The translations under genes and the position numbers were made by a program. The notes under the pieces are model-generated. The model searched no databases. It saw only the letters and a list, made by a program, of their open reading frames with translations, and was not told where the DNA came from. From assembly GCF_002022415.1 (NCBI RefSeq), contig NZ_MUBG01000001.1, positions 310,001-374,000 of the forward strand: a stretch of DNA of 64,000 bases, written 5' to 3'. Shown here piece by piece: positions 18,457 to 28,724 of this stretch. Position 1 is the first letter of the stretch, and every line of letters begins with the position of its first letter. This DNA comes from Bartonella sp. WD12.1 (GTDB lineage: Bacteria > Pseudomonadota > Alphaproteobacteria > Rhizobiales > Rhizobiaceae).

Positions 18457-19768
18457 TTTGGTTGCAGCTGGTCTTTCTATTTATATGACAGCATTTGCTG
18501 TTTCATTGTTAACAGATCAAACTGAACAAGCTTTACGTGAAGAATTAAGGAATATTGAAAGCGCTTATAATTATGGCGGATTGTCTTTATTAATGCGTAC
18601 TATTGATCATCGTTCGCGACAACCGGGGGCTTTTCTTTATCTTGTTACTGATCCTATGGGGCGTATTTTAACAGGCAATGTTGCTCGTATTGAGCCTGGT
18701 CTGCTTAAATATAATGGCTTTCTTTCGGACTCTTTTTTATATTCACGTTTTGGAGAACATGGCAAAACAAGTGAGCACCGTGCTTTAGCAGTTGTTGTTG
18801 ATTTGCCAAATGCTATGAAGCTTCTTGTTGGACGGGATTTAGATGAACCAGAACGTTTTGCAAAGGTTATTCGTAAAGCTGTGATGATTGCTCTTATAGC
18901 GATGGTTGGAGGGGCTTTATTAATATGGTTTTTTGTTGGCAGACGGGCGTTGCAGAGGATTGATCGTGTCACGGCTGCATCCCAACATGTAATGGATGGT
19001 GATTTTAGTGAGCGCTTACCTGTTTCTCAAGCAGGTGATGAGTTTGATCGACTGTCAGCTAATCTCAATGTTATGTTAGACCGTATTGAAGAATTAAATA
19101 TTGGTTTACGTCAGGTATCAGATAATATTGCTCATGATCTTAAAACGCCGCTAACACGCCTTAGAAATCGTGCTGAAGAAGCGCTGTCAGGACAAAAAAC
19201 AGAGCTTGAATATCGGCAAGCGCTGGATGATGTTATCGCTGAATCAGATCAGCTTATTCGTACTTTTAATGCCATTTTGATGATTTCACGCATTGAAGCC
19301 AGCAGTTCGATTGCACACCTTGAGCCAATGAATGTGAAGCTAATTCTTGAAGATGCGGTTGAACTTTATGAGCCTTTTGCTGAAGAAGCGGGTATTTTGC
19401 TTCGATTAGGGCATGTCTTTGATAAAGAGCTTCAGCTCAATCGTGAGCTTATTGCACAATCGATTTTTAATCTCATTGATAATGCAATCAAATATGCACC
19501 TAGTGGTGAAAAAAATACAGAAATTTCTTTGTCAATGGAATACCGTGGCGAATGTTTGCTCGTTGTGGTTAGTGATAATGGTCCGGGAATTGCAGAAGAT
19601 AAGCGTGAAAAAGTAACAGAACGGTTTGTTCGTCTTGAGAAAAGCCGCACACAACCTGGTTGTGGTATTGGTTTAAGTATAGCAAAAGCTGTTATGAAAT
19701 TGCATGGGGGAGAGCTGTTACTTGAAGATGCAAATCCAGGGCTTAGAGCTGTTTTGATGTTTCCTTAA
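18386..19768 (+). CDS. sensor histidine kinase (degP-linked)
   Basis: Partner of the regulator just upstream. From the ATG at 18386 it has 460 residues; an internal ATG at 18407 is possible, but 18386 gives the standard ATGA coupling once the upstream frameshift is corrected. Two transmembrane helices (about 12-36 and 168-190) enclose a short periplasmic domain of about 130 residues. A HAMP domain follows, then His250 in I-A-H-D-L-K-T-P-L and an ATPase domain with N-L-I-D-N-A-I-K-Y, D-N-G-P-G and G-I-G-L-S-I-A. The short sensor domain and cytoplasmic layout resemble the unnamed degP-linked kinase of rhizobia. No specific ligand can be inferred. Confidence 0.88.
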   Translation: MNRLINIMRTTALRLSALYILLFSLVAAGLSIYMTAFAVSLLTDQTEQALREELRNIESAYNYGGLSLLMRTIDHRSRQPGAFLYLVTDPMGRILTGNVARIEPGLLKYNGFLSDSFLYSRFGEHGKTSEHRALAVVVDLPNAMKLLVGRDLDEPERFAKVIRKAVMIALIAMVGGALLIWFFVGRRALQRIDRVTAASQHVMDGDFSERLPVSQAGDEFDRLSANLNVMLDRIEELNIGLRQVSDNIAHDLKTPLTRLRNRAEEALSGQKTELEYRQALDDVIAESDQLIRTFNAILMISRIEASSSIAHLEPMNVKLILEDAVELYEPFAEEAGILLRLGHVFDKELQLNRELIAQSIFNLIDNAIKYAPSGEKNTEISLSMEYRGECLLVVVSDNGPGIAEDKREKVTERFVRLEKSRTQPGCGIGLSIAKAVMKLHGGELLLEDANPGLRAVLMFP

Positions 19769-19874
19769 ATTTGTTTACTTCATCACTTTATTTGATGTGT
19801 GTAAGATTGTTTTTTAAAGTCTATAATGTGAATTAATAAAACAAAATTCAAAATTCTTTCTCAAGGAAATGTAG

Positions 19875-22799
19875 ATGAAAAAAGCTTTTTTAAAAACACA
19901 GCTTCTCTCTTTATGTCCACTTGATGAAAGTGGTTCTCAATGGTTGAAGGATATTACAGAACAAGCAAGAAAAGAAAATTTAGAATCTTTGGTTTCCTAT
20001 ATTACAGTTGGGGGAGAGCAGGTTGACTTCATTAGTGCAATTATGACTTTATCTCCTTTTTTGCGTGAAGTTTTGATTGCCAATCCATCTTATCTTAATT
20101 CCTTATTGGATGTTGATATAGAAACAAGGCTTAGCAAAATTATAGAAGATATTGCAGCTATCGATAGAGTTGAAGGTATTCATGAAGCTTCATTAATGGC
20201 TGCTTTAAGACGCAAGAAAAAAGAAGCACATGTTCTTATCGCTTTAGCTGATTTAAGTGGTATTTTTACTTGCGCAGTATCATGTGCATGGTTAACACGC
20301 TTAGGTGAAGCGGCTTTAGGGGCAGCTTTACGTTTTCTTTTGAGAGAAGCACATGATCATGGAAAGATTAGTTTGCTTAATCGTGACAATCCAGAACAAA
20401 ATTGTGGCTTGATCATTTTAGGTATGGGAAAGTTTGGTGCAGGAGAACTTAATTATTCTTCTGATATAGATCTTATTATTTTTATTGATGACACATTGCC
20501 TCATATTGGTGATTTTTATGAAAGTGTCGATGTATTCTCTAAAATAGTACGTCGATTGATTCATATCATTCAAGCCCGTACTGCTGATGGATATGTTTTT
20601 CGGCTTGACTTGCGACTTCGTCCCGATCCGGGTTCAACGCCTTTAGCATTACCGGTAAGAGCAGCTTTGCGTTATTATGAAGGGCGTGGACAAAATTGGG
20701 AACGTGCAGCTATGATTAAGGCACGTCCAGTGGCTGGTGATATTATTGCAGGTTTTAATGTACTTAAAGATCTTTCACCTTATATATGGCGAAAATATTT
20801 AGACTATGCTGCTATTGCTGATATTCATTCTATCAAACGTCAAATCCATGTGTATAAAAATTATGGTCAAATTGCTGCTTTTGGCCATAATATAAAATTA
20901 GGAAGGGGTGGTATTCGCGAGATTGAATTTTTTGTTCAGACACAACAGTTAATTGCAGGTGGACGCTTTCCTCAATTGCGAGGACGTGAGACAGTTGCAA
21001 TGTTGAAAGAACTTTATAATCTTGGTTGGATTGGTAAGGAAACCAGAGATAGTCTTATAAAAAGTTATACTTTTTTACGTAATGTTGAACACCGTATTCA
21101 AATGCTTGCAGATGAGCAGACGCATATTTTGCCAGAAGATGTTTCTCAATTCACTAGCGTTGCATATTTGATGGGGTATAAAAAGAAAGACTGCTTTATT
21201 AGCGATTTATTAGAAACACTTAAAATAGTTGAAAAACATTATGCAGCGCTATTTGAGCATGAACAAGAACTTGGCTTGGAAATTGGCAATTTAGTTTTTA
21301 CAGGTGAAGAAGATGATCCCGAAACACTTGTCACATTAAGTCGTTTAGGTTTTGAAAGGGCTAGTGATATTTGTCGTATTATGCGCACGCTGCATTGTGG
21401 GCGTTATAAAGCCACTCAATCTGCTGAAGCACGTGAAAGGTTAACGGAACTTACACCAGCACTTTTGAAAGCTTTCGGTGCTACTAAAAGAGCTGATCAG
21501 GCGATGTTGCGTTTTGATAGTTTTTTGCAAGGTTTACCTTCAGGGATTCAACTTTTTAGTTTATTGCAATCTAATCCATCTCTTTTAAATATGTTGGTAC
21601 GTATTATGGGAGCAGCTCCACGCCTTGCGGAAATTATTACACGTAAACCACATGTTTTTGATGGAATGCTAGATCCAACAATTTTTTCAGAATTGCCAAC
21701 AAAAGCTTATCTAGAAAATCAAATTGATTATTTCCTTGAGGGTGTAACTGCTTATGAAGATATTCTGGATCGTTTAAGAATTTTTGCAGATGAGCAACGC
21801 TTTTTGATTGGTATCCGACTTTTGAACGGTACAATTACAGGAGATAAAGCAGGTTTTGCTTTTGCTCTACTTGCAGATCTTGTGATTGCGAAAACGATTG
21901 CTGTTGTTCAAGAAGAGTTTTCTCGTTGTCATGGTCATGTTAAAGGAGGATGTATTGGTATATTAGGTATGGGTAAACTTGGAAGCTGTGAATTAACTGC
22001 AGGTTCAGATGTTGATCTTATTGTGCTTTATGATCATGATGAAGATGCAGAAAAATCTGATGGAGAAAAGCCTCTTTATGTTTCTCAATATTATACTCGT
22101 CTAACACAACGTTTTGTTTCTGCTTTATCTTCTTCTACAAGTCAAGGTGTTCTTTATGCGGTTGATCTACGATTGCGACCATTGGGCAATAAAGGGCCTG
22201 TTGCTGTTTTTTTTGAAGTTTTTGCAAAATATCAGCGTAAGGAAGCATGGATATGGGAACATCTTGCTTTAACCCGAGCGCGGGGTATAGCTGGCGATGC
22301 TGATTTTTTGCAAAAGTTAGAAAATGAGGTTTGTGCAATTATTGCACTTCCTCGCGATAAAAAAATGATCACAAAAGAAATACGTGAAATGCGTGTCTTA
22401 ATTGAGCAAAAAAAACCACCGAAAAATCGATGGGATTTAAAAACTATACCTGGTGGAATTATGGATCTTGAATTTATTGCTCAATTTGCTCTTATAACTC
22501 ATATGATTGAATTCCAGATTGGAATGACGACTGCTGATATTCTTTCTCATTTGCCGAAAAGTTTTCTTGATCAATCACTTATTTCTGAATTACATCACGC
22601 TTATTGCCTTTATACAAATTTGAGTCAAATTATACGCCTTTGCTTAAATGATTATCTTAATCCTGATGATATGCCACCTGGGCTAGGTGATCTCTTGTTG
22701 CATAGTGTTGGTGAGCCTGATTTGCTACGTGTCGAGAAATTGATTGACGAAACAGGGCAACTGGTACGTTCAATTTTTACACAGGTGTTAAAAGATTGA
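19875..22799 (+). CDS. glnE: bifunctional glutamine synthetase adenylyltransferase/deadenylase
   Basis: GlnE switches glutamine synthetase off by adenylylating it and on again by removing AMP, responding to PII and glutamine. The 974 residues contain two nucleotidyltransferase domains, each with its catalytic signature: G-M-G-K-F-G-A-G-E-L-N-Y-S-S-D-I-D near residue 183 (deadenylase half) and G-M-G-K-L-G-S-C-E-L-T-A-G-S-D-V-D near residue 698 (adenylylase half). The acidic metal ligands of both are intact. AAGGAAATG precedes the ATG at a good distance. The order degP, two-component pair, glnE, pleC is shared with rhizobia. glnA is not in the window. Confidence 0.95.
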   Translation: MKKAFLKTQLLSLCPLDESGSQWLKDITEQARKENLESLVSYITVGGEQVDFISAIMTLSPFLREVLIANPSYLNSLLDVDIETRLSKIIEDIAAIDRVEGIHEASLMAALRRKKKEAHVLIALADLSGIFTCAVSCAWLTRLGEAALGAALRFLLREAHDHGKISLLNRDNPEQNCGLIILGMGKFGAGELNYSSDIDLIIFIDDTLPHIGDFYESVDVFSKIVRRLIHIIQARTADGYVFRLDLRLRPDPGSTPLALPVRAALRYYEGRGQNWERAAMIKARPVAGDIIAGFNVLKDLSPYIWRKYLDYAAIADIHSIKRQIHVYKNYGQIAAFGHNIKLGRGGIREIEFFVQTQQLIAGGRFPQLRGRETVAMLKELYNLGWIGKETRDSLIKSYTFLRNVEHRIQMLADEQTHILPEDVSQFTSVAYLMGYKKKDCFISDLLETLKIVEKHYAALFEHEQELGLEIGNLVFTGEEDDPETLVTLSRLGFERASDICRIMRTLHCGRYKATQSAEARERLTELTPALLKAFGATKRADQAMLRFDSFLQGLPSGIQLFSLLQSNPSLLNMLVRIMGAAPRLAEIITRKPHVFDGMLDPTIFSELPTKAYLENQIDYFLEGVTAYEDILDRLRIFADEQRFLIGIRLLNGTITGDKAGFAFALLADLVIAKTIAVVQEEFSRCHGHVKGGCIGILGMGKLGSCELTAGSDVDLIVLYDHDEDAEKSDGEKPLYVSQYYTRLTQRFVSALSSSTSQGVLYAVDLRLRPLGNKGPVAVFFEVFAKYQRKEAWIWEHLALTRARGIAGDADFLQKLENEVCAIIALPRDKKMITKEIREMRVLIEQKKPPKNRWDLKTIPGGIMDLEFIAQFALITHMIEFQIGMTTADILSHLPKSFLDQSLISELHHAYCLYTNLSQIIRLCLNDYLNPDDMPPGLGDLLLHSVGEPDLLRVEKLIDETGQLVRSIFTQVLKD

Positions 22800-22878
22800 A
22801 CACGCTTTATCATAAAATTTCCATTTTGTCAGAAGATTAAATTGTATAAAATGTTAGTTCAATTCTCACAAGGCGTTT

Positions 22879-23421
22879 ATGATAAAGCTTAAAAATGAGA
22901 ATTCGCAAGATGCGGTGGTTGTTATCTTGAAAGAGACATCAATAGGGGTGCTCTTAATTGCAAAATCTCTCAAAGGTATTTGTAATATAGCTTTAGGCGA
23001 TACTGCTGAACAGTTATTACAGGAATTGAAAATATGCTTTACCAATGTGCAATCCAATATTGATGATCATATATTAAATAGAGAAATTGCACATATTATA
23101 GCGATGGTAGAAACCCCTAAATTAGCAGAATATTGTGATTTACAATTAGATATTAAAGGTACAGCTTTTCAGAAAAAAGTATGGGGTGCATTATGTGAAG
23201 TGCAATGTGGGGAAACAATTTCTTATAAAGAATTAGCGCAACATATCGGTATGCCGAAGGCTGTTCGTGCGGTTGCAAATGCGTGTGCACATAATAAGTT
23301 AGCATTAGCCATTCCTTGCCACCGTGTGATATACACAAATGGTGCTATTGCAGGTTATCGTTGGGGTATTCAACGAAAACAAACTTTGCTTCATCGAGAA
23401 CAGCAAGAATGTTTTGTTTAA
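22879..23421 (+). CDS. methylated-DNA-[protein]-cysteine S-methyltransferase (Ada C-terminal type)
   Basis: This suicide repair protein takes methyl groups from O6-methylguanine in DNA onto its own cysteine. The 180 residues match the C-terminal methyltransferase part of Ada: a ribonuclease-like N-terminal domain with G-V-L-L-I-A-K-S-L-K-G-I-C, a helix-turn-helix region (about 95-135) and the active site I-P-C-H-R-V with Cys147, then G-A-I-A-G-Y-R-W-G. The AraC-like regulatory half of full Ada is absent, so this cannot be a transcriptional adaptive-response switch by itself. ACAAGG precedes the ATG. It converges on the pleC-like gene with only five bases between stops. Confidence 0.9.
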   Translation: MIKLKNENSQDAVVVILKETSIGVLLIAKSLKGICNIALGDTAEQLLQELKICFTNVQSNIDDHILNREIAHIIAMVETPKLAEYCDLQLDIKGTAFQKKVWGALCEVQCGETISYKELAQHIGMPKAVRAVANACAHNKLALAIPCHRVIYTNGAIAGYRWGIQRKQTLLHREQQECFV

Positions 23422-23426
23422 AAATT

Positions 23427-25745
23427 TTAATTTTGTTGAATTGGCATTGTAATAGTTACAGTTGTACCTTTTTCTTCTTCAGAAGTAATTTCAAGTTTTC
23501 CTTTGTGCAGTTTAACGAGAGAACGAGAAATAGCTAGCCCAAGGCCTGAACCGGTATGAGTTTTAGTAAATTGATTTTCAACTTGTTCAAAAGGTTGCCC
23601 AAGTTTTTTGATTGCTGCTTGAGGAATACCAACTCCTGTATCTTTTATTTTAAAGATAAGGTTATTTTCTTTTTGGAAGGCACAAACATCAATATTGCCA
23701 CCAGAAGGCGTAAACTTAACAGCATTAGAAATGAGATTAAGGAAAATCTGTCTTATGGCACGGCAATCAACTTCAGCATGAAGCTCTGGTGCAATATTCT
23801 CTGTAACGGAAACCTTTTTTTCTTGTGCTTGTGGGGTAAGTGTTCGAACTGCTTCACTGATAATTGGTCCAAGATCAATATTTTTACAATCAAGAGTAAA
23901 TCTTCCAGCTTCGATTTTTGACATATCAAGGATATCATTGATGAGAGTTAGAAGATGAGTTCCTGAATTGTGGATATCACGCATATATTCTTTGTAGCGC
24001 TGTGAGCCAAGAGGACCAAAGGTGGATTGCAACATGATATCTGAAAAACCAAGAATAGCGTTAAGAGGGGTGCGTAATTCATGGGATATATTAGCTAAAA
24101 ATTCTGATTTAGCTTTATTAGCACTTTCAGCTCGCTCTTTTTCTGCTTGCAGACTTTTGTTAAGTTTTTCAACCTCTGTTGCACGTTGCTGGGCATTTCC
24201 TCGTGCACGTTTGAGTTCTTGAATGAAGGAAAAAAGACTCTTTTCACTGTTTTTAAATTTTTCTTGTTGTTGTTTAAGTTCGGAAATATCAGTGCCAGTG
24301 CAAACAAGCCCTCCGTCTTGTGTACGTCGTTCATTAATTTTGAGCCAGAACCCATCTGCAGTTTGGCGAATACTGGTTAGATTACCAGCTCCATCTTCTT
24401 TAAGGAGATATTCACTAATAGCAGGACGTGCCATAGCTTCGACAGTTGCACGTTGAATACCTGATTGCAGCATTTGTTTTGGGATAGCTGCATATTCGCA
24501 AAATTTACTATTGGACATAACTAAACGCCCTTCGGAGTCCCATAATACAAAAGATTCTGAAATATTTTCAATAGCATCGCGAATACGAAGATCAGCTTGT
24601 GCTGTTTGTTCGGCAAGTTGACGTTGCTCGCTAATATCAAAGGAAATACCAACTAAATGAGGTTCTTCTCCTTCAGTAACTTCGGCACGAAAACGCATCC
24701 ATATATAATGACCGTCAGCATGGCGCATGGGAATATTAATATCGATGTGTTTTTTTTCACCACTCATTAATTCCTGAGCAAGATCAAAAAAATTAGTATC
24801 AGTTGGGTTGATAATGGCAGTAATTTGAGAAATCGACAGCAATGCATCTTGAGGCACATAACCAAGCATTTCGTACATAGCTCGTGACCAATATACTCGC
24901 CCGCTTGCCATATTCCAATCCCACAACCCACAACGTCCACGCATCATTGCCATATCAATACGGTTTTGATTTTTTTCTGAAACCAGATCCATATTATGTG
25001 TACGTAAAACTTGGTTGTAATATGCATAAAGAAGAGCCAGTATAATACCGGTAGTTCCTATGAATAAGGTCATATTTAATGAGAAGATTTTACGCCATTC
25101 CATATAGATGTCGTGTGTTTTCTCACTTATAAATACGCTATATTGGCTGTTTTTTGTTTGGCTGAGTAAAGCTAAGACAAGCTCTGTTCCTATTTTGATT
25201 TGTGTAGTGCCAGTGTGCTGTCTAAGAGACTCTAAAGCGGTATTTTCAGAGATGAAATTTTTTAAAGGTTTTCCTAAGATTATCTCTGAACTAGATGAAA
25301 CTAGAACGTTTTCATTTTGATCGACTATAGCAATTATAGTATTGGTATTGACAAGGTTTTGGTTACGCAGATCGACAAGAACATCTTCTAAATGACTATA
25401 AGAAAGACCAGTAGCTTTTCCTTGTTTGGTAATGATAGATAAGTCACGATCAATCGTATTTATGATGTGAGCAGCTAATAAATTCATTGTAGAGCGCGTA
25501 TCTTTATCAATCGTATGGCGTAAATCATAAATTGATACAAAGCGAACAGCTGCTAACACAATGAGGAAAAGAATGATGATGAATGGGATAGACCGACGTA
25601 GCCAAGGTTCAATCGATAAAAGTTTTTTATAAATTGAACCAGAAAGCAAATCAATATACGCTTCCTGTGCCTTGCGATTTTGAACGCTCGGTTTTGAATC
25701 GGAATATATTCCTGTGGGCGCATTATATACGTCCAATTTCTCCAT
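23427..25745 (-). CDS. pleC: PAS-domain sensor histidine kinase, PleC-like
   Basis: A 772-residue membrane kinase. Two hydrophobic helices (about 52-72 and 220-242) frame a periplasmic domain. Cytoplasmic PAS domains at about 265-375 and 385-490 are followed by a coiled-coil linker, the dimerisation segment with His555 in I-S-H-E-L-R-T-P-L-N-A and an ATPase domain with N-L-I-S-N-A-V-K-F, D-T-G-V-G-I and G-S-G-L-G-L-A. The kinase core, with F-G-P-L-G-S-x-R-Y-K-E-Y following the His box, is typical of the PleC/DivJ/PdhS group that controls DivK and cell-cycle asymmetry in Alphaproteobacteria. Proximity to glnE matches pleC in rhizobia. AGAGGAACCAGAA precedes the ATG. Distinguishing PleC from DivJ needs a tree. 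Confidence 0.75.
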   Translation of the reverse strand: MEKLDVYNAPTGIYSDSKPSVQNRKAQEAYIDLLSGSIYKKLLSIEPWLRRSIPFIIILFLIVLAAVRFVSIYDLRHTIDKDTRSTMNLLAAHIINTIDRDLSIITKQGKATGLSYSHLEDVLVDLRNQNLVNTNTIIAIVDQNENVLVSSSSEIILGKPLKNFISENTALESLRQHTGTTQIKIGTELVLALLSQTKNSQYSVFISEKTHDIYMEWRKIFSLNMTLFIGTTGIILALLYAYYNQVLRTHNMDLVSEKNQNRIDMAMMRGRCGLWDWNMASGRVYWSRAMYEMLGYVPQDALLSISQITAIINPTDTNFFDLAQELMSGEKKHIDINIPMRHADGHYIWMRFRAEVTEGEEPHLVGISFDISEQRQLAEQTAQADLRIRDAIENISESFVLWDSEGRLVMSNSKFCEYAAIPKQMLQSGIQRATVEAMARPAISEYLLKEDGAGNLTSIRQTADGFWLKINERRTQDGGLVCTGTDISELKQQQEKFKNSEKSLFSFIQELKRARGNAQQRATEVEKLNKSLQAEKERAESANKAKSEFLANISHELRTPLNAILGFSDIMLQSTFGPLGSQRYKEYMRDIHNSGTHLLTLINDILDMSKIEAGRFTLDCKNIDLGPIISEAVRTLTPQAQEKKVSVTENIAPELHAEVDCRAIRQIFLNLISNAVKFTPSGGNIDVCAFQKENNLIFKIKDTGVGIPQAAIKKLGQPFEQVENQFTKTHTGSGLGLAISRSLVKLHKGKLEITSEEEKGTTVTITMPIQQN

Positions 25746-25919
25746 TTCTGGTTCCTCTAATCATGAATAATATGACTGGAAAACTATTTCTGTACTCATA
25801 ACAAACCAGTAGGTACAGTGAATCAAAACAGGAGTCTTCTGTCTAGTCTTTTTTTTAGGAGAAAGTAATTTTACTGCTATGAACGTAAATTATTGGATAT
25901 TACAGACGTTTTAATATTG

Positions 25920-25952
25920 CTCATAAACAAGCTTTCACGACTTGTTTATGAG
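25920..25952. repeat. perfect 12-bp inverted repeat between pepN and pleC
   Basis: CTCATAAACAAG (25920-25931) and CTTGTTTATGAG (25941-25952) pair perfectly around a nine-base loop. It lies about 70 bp after the pepN stop and 175 bp before the pleC start, both on the minus strand. It could terminate pepN transcription or act as an operator for pleC. No T run follows on the minus strand, which weakens the terminator reading. Confidence 0.55.
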
Positions 25953-26023
25953 TTTACCGTTATTGAATAGATGTTTCTAATTTATCTTTAAAATATCTTA
26001 TAATATATTGATTATAAATATTT

Positions 26024-28650
26024 TTAACTGAGCATACGGTTAATGATATCTGCTACATCACTTGACAATTTAGGTGCGGCTGCAATTGTTTTTAATGCAG
26101 TTTCAAGTTTCTGCTGTCGAATGGGTTCCCATTGTCGCCAAGAGCGCATAATTGTTAATAATCTCGAAGAAAGTTGTGGATTCTTTTTGTCAATTTCTAA
26201 AATGATTTGGCAAAGGAAATGATAAGCTGCTCCATCAACTCTATTGAAACCTGTTTGGTTTCCTGCTGCAAAGGCACCAATCAGGGCACGAACTCGATTG
26301 GGATTATCCTGTGAAAAGAGCGGATGTTTCATGAGTTTTTGAACCTGGCTAAGTGTTGCCTCTCCAGCAACCATCGCTTGAATAGAAAACCATTTATCCA
26401 TAACCAAAGGATCATGACGATACCGGTTTTCAAAATCATTTAAGGCGTCTTGTGCTTGTTTACTTTCATTAAAGCGTTGCACTAAAATCGTTATGCTGGC
26501 CATGCGGTCAGTCATGTTATCAGCCATTGCATATTGGGTAGCAGCACGATCTGGTTTGTTTTCTGCAATAGAAAGATAGTCTAATATAATATTGCGTAAT
26601 GCTCGTTTTCCAATTTGTGCAGTGTTTGGTGAATAGGGCTCTTTTATCTCCATCTGTGTGTAGATTTCTGTTAAGAGCTCTTGATGAGTGTGTGCGATAG
26701 AAGATAAAAATTGATTACGCACGTGATGAATACGATCTGGATCGACATTTTCAGCGAGTGTGCGAGCAAGTTCAACTTCGCTAGGTAAGCTTAAACAAAA
26801 TGCGCGAAATTCAGGTTCAAGATTTTCATCTTTAACGATCATTTCGATGAGTTCTAACAAATTAGAGGGCATGCCACTCTTTTCTAGCGTTTTATCTTTA
26901 ATCACTTGAATAAGGGCTTGCGTTATCAGATGGTTGAGTGATTGCCAGCGATTAATTTGATTACTATCGTTTTTAGCAAGAAAAATCAGTTCATCTTCAT
27001 TAAATGGGGTTTGTAAAGTAATAGGAGCAGAAAAATTTCTGAGAAGTGATAAAATAGGCTTTTCACGCAATCCTTTTAATGTAAAGGTTTGAGTTTCCTG
27101 AGACAGCATCATAACATCTGCTTGAATATTTGCATCAGATTCATAAGTTAATGCTTCTCCCTTATGCCCCAGTAAGCCAAAGGCGATAGGAATGAACATA
27201 GGTTTTTTTTCGTTTTGTTGTGGTGTTGCTGGAATATGTTGCTTCGCATGAATCGTTAAAACGCCATCATTATAATGACTATCGATTTTCACATTGGGCG
27301 TACCAGCTTGTTCATACCACAACATAAATTGTGAAAAATCTCTACCAGAAACTTCAGCAAAACAAGCGATAAAATCTTCAATGGTACATGCTTGTCCATC
27401 ATGGCGCTGGAAATAGAGATCCATACCTTTACGAAACAGAGTAGGGCCTAAAATAGTGTGCACCATGCGGACCACTTCTGCACCTTTTTCATAGATAGTC
27501 GTAGTATAAAAATTGTTGATTTGACTATATTGACGAGGTCGTACAGGGTGAGCCAGTGGACCAGAATCTTCAGAAAATTGTGTAGCTTTCAGAGTTTTTA
27601 TGTTTTCAATTCTCTGTAGGCTGCGTACATTTTGATCTGCAGAAAATTCCTGATCGCGATAAACAGTTAACCCTTCTTTTAAACAAAGCTGAAACCAATC
27701 ACGGCACGTAATACGATTTCCAGTCCAATTGTGGAAATATTCATGTGCAATAACACGCTCAACATTTCGGTAATCATGGTCGGTTGCTGTTTCATGGTCT
27801 GCAAGAACATATTTGTCATTAAAAATGTTTAATCCTTTGTTTTCCATTGCACCCATATTGAAATCTGAGACAGCAACAATATTGAAAACATCAAGATCAT
27901 ATTCTCGTCCAAAGCATTGTTCATCCCAACGCATGGAGCGCTTGAGTGCATCCATCGCATAGATTGCTCGTTTTGTTTTTCCTTTTTCTACATAGATGCC
28001 AAGTTTGACCCGCCGCCCAGATTCAGTGGTAAAATGATCTTCTAACTCATCAAGATCTCCACCAACTAGAGCAAAGAGGTAAGATGGTTTCGGATAAGGG
28101 TCTTCCCAAATAGCAAAATGGCGGTTGTTATCAAGGGTTCCTGTTTCAACAAGATTACCATTAGAAAGCAAGATAGGAATTGTGTGAGAATCTGCTTCAA
28201 TTCTTACTGTATAAGTGGAAAGAACATCTGGGCGGTCATAAAAATAAGTAATACGGCGAAAACCTTCCGCTTCACACTGTGTGCAATAAACACCGTTTGA
28301 AAGGTAAAGCCCCATGAGTTTGCGGTTATTTTCAGGGTTCAGTTCTGTAACCAATTGCAATGTAAAAGGAGAAGTAGGTGGAGTTGTAATTTCCAAATAT
28401 GAAGGGGTGCTTTTGTAAGCATTATCGGCTAATTTTTCACCATTTATAGCAACAGAAATTAATGTAAGTTCGTCACCAGAAAGTACCAAGGGTGTTAATT
28501 TTTTATATTTTCACGAGGCTCAATCAGTAATGTTGCTGTAACACGAGTTTTTGTTGGTTCCAAGCAAAAATCAAGTTGCGTTTTGGGTATAGCATAAGGT
28601 GTGGGCTGATAATCTTCCAAACGATAAGTGGGAATAGTTGGTTGTTTCAT
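26024..28650 (-). pseudogene. pepN: aminopeptidase N (M1), frameshifted near its N-terminus
   Basis: PepN removes N-terminal residues from peptides in the cytoplasm. The long open part (28489 down to 26024, 821 residues) holds the substrate-anchoring motif G-A-M-E-N, the zinc site H-E-Y-F-H-N-W with the downstream E-G-L-T-V-Y-R glutamate, and the C-terminal domains of the E. coli-type enzyme. The true start lies upstream: an ATG at 28650 with AAGGAA before it encodes the typical opening (M-K-Q-P-T-I-P-T-Y-R-L-E-D-Y) for about 50 codons, then hits TAA. Adding one base to the A6 run (plus-strand T6 at 28499-28504) joins both parts into one frame of about 875 residues, the family length. All catalytic residues are intact, so only this one base separates it from a normal gene. 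Confidence 0.88.
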
Positions 28651-28724
28651 AATTTTTTCCTTATTGTATTTGGGAATATGAGTAATTAAACGTTTGTGTT
28701 TTAAAAAGAAGGAAGATCAATGAG

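Noticed and set aside
23427..25745. Many short frames on the opposite strand of the pleC-like gene
   Set aside because: They follow the codon structure of the long gene and have no ribosome sites; they are shadow frames.
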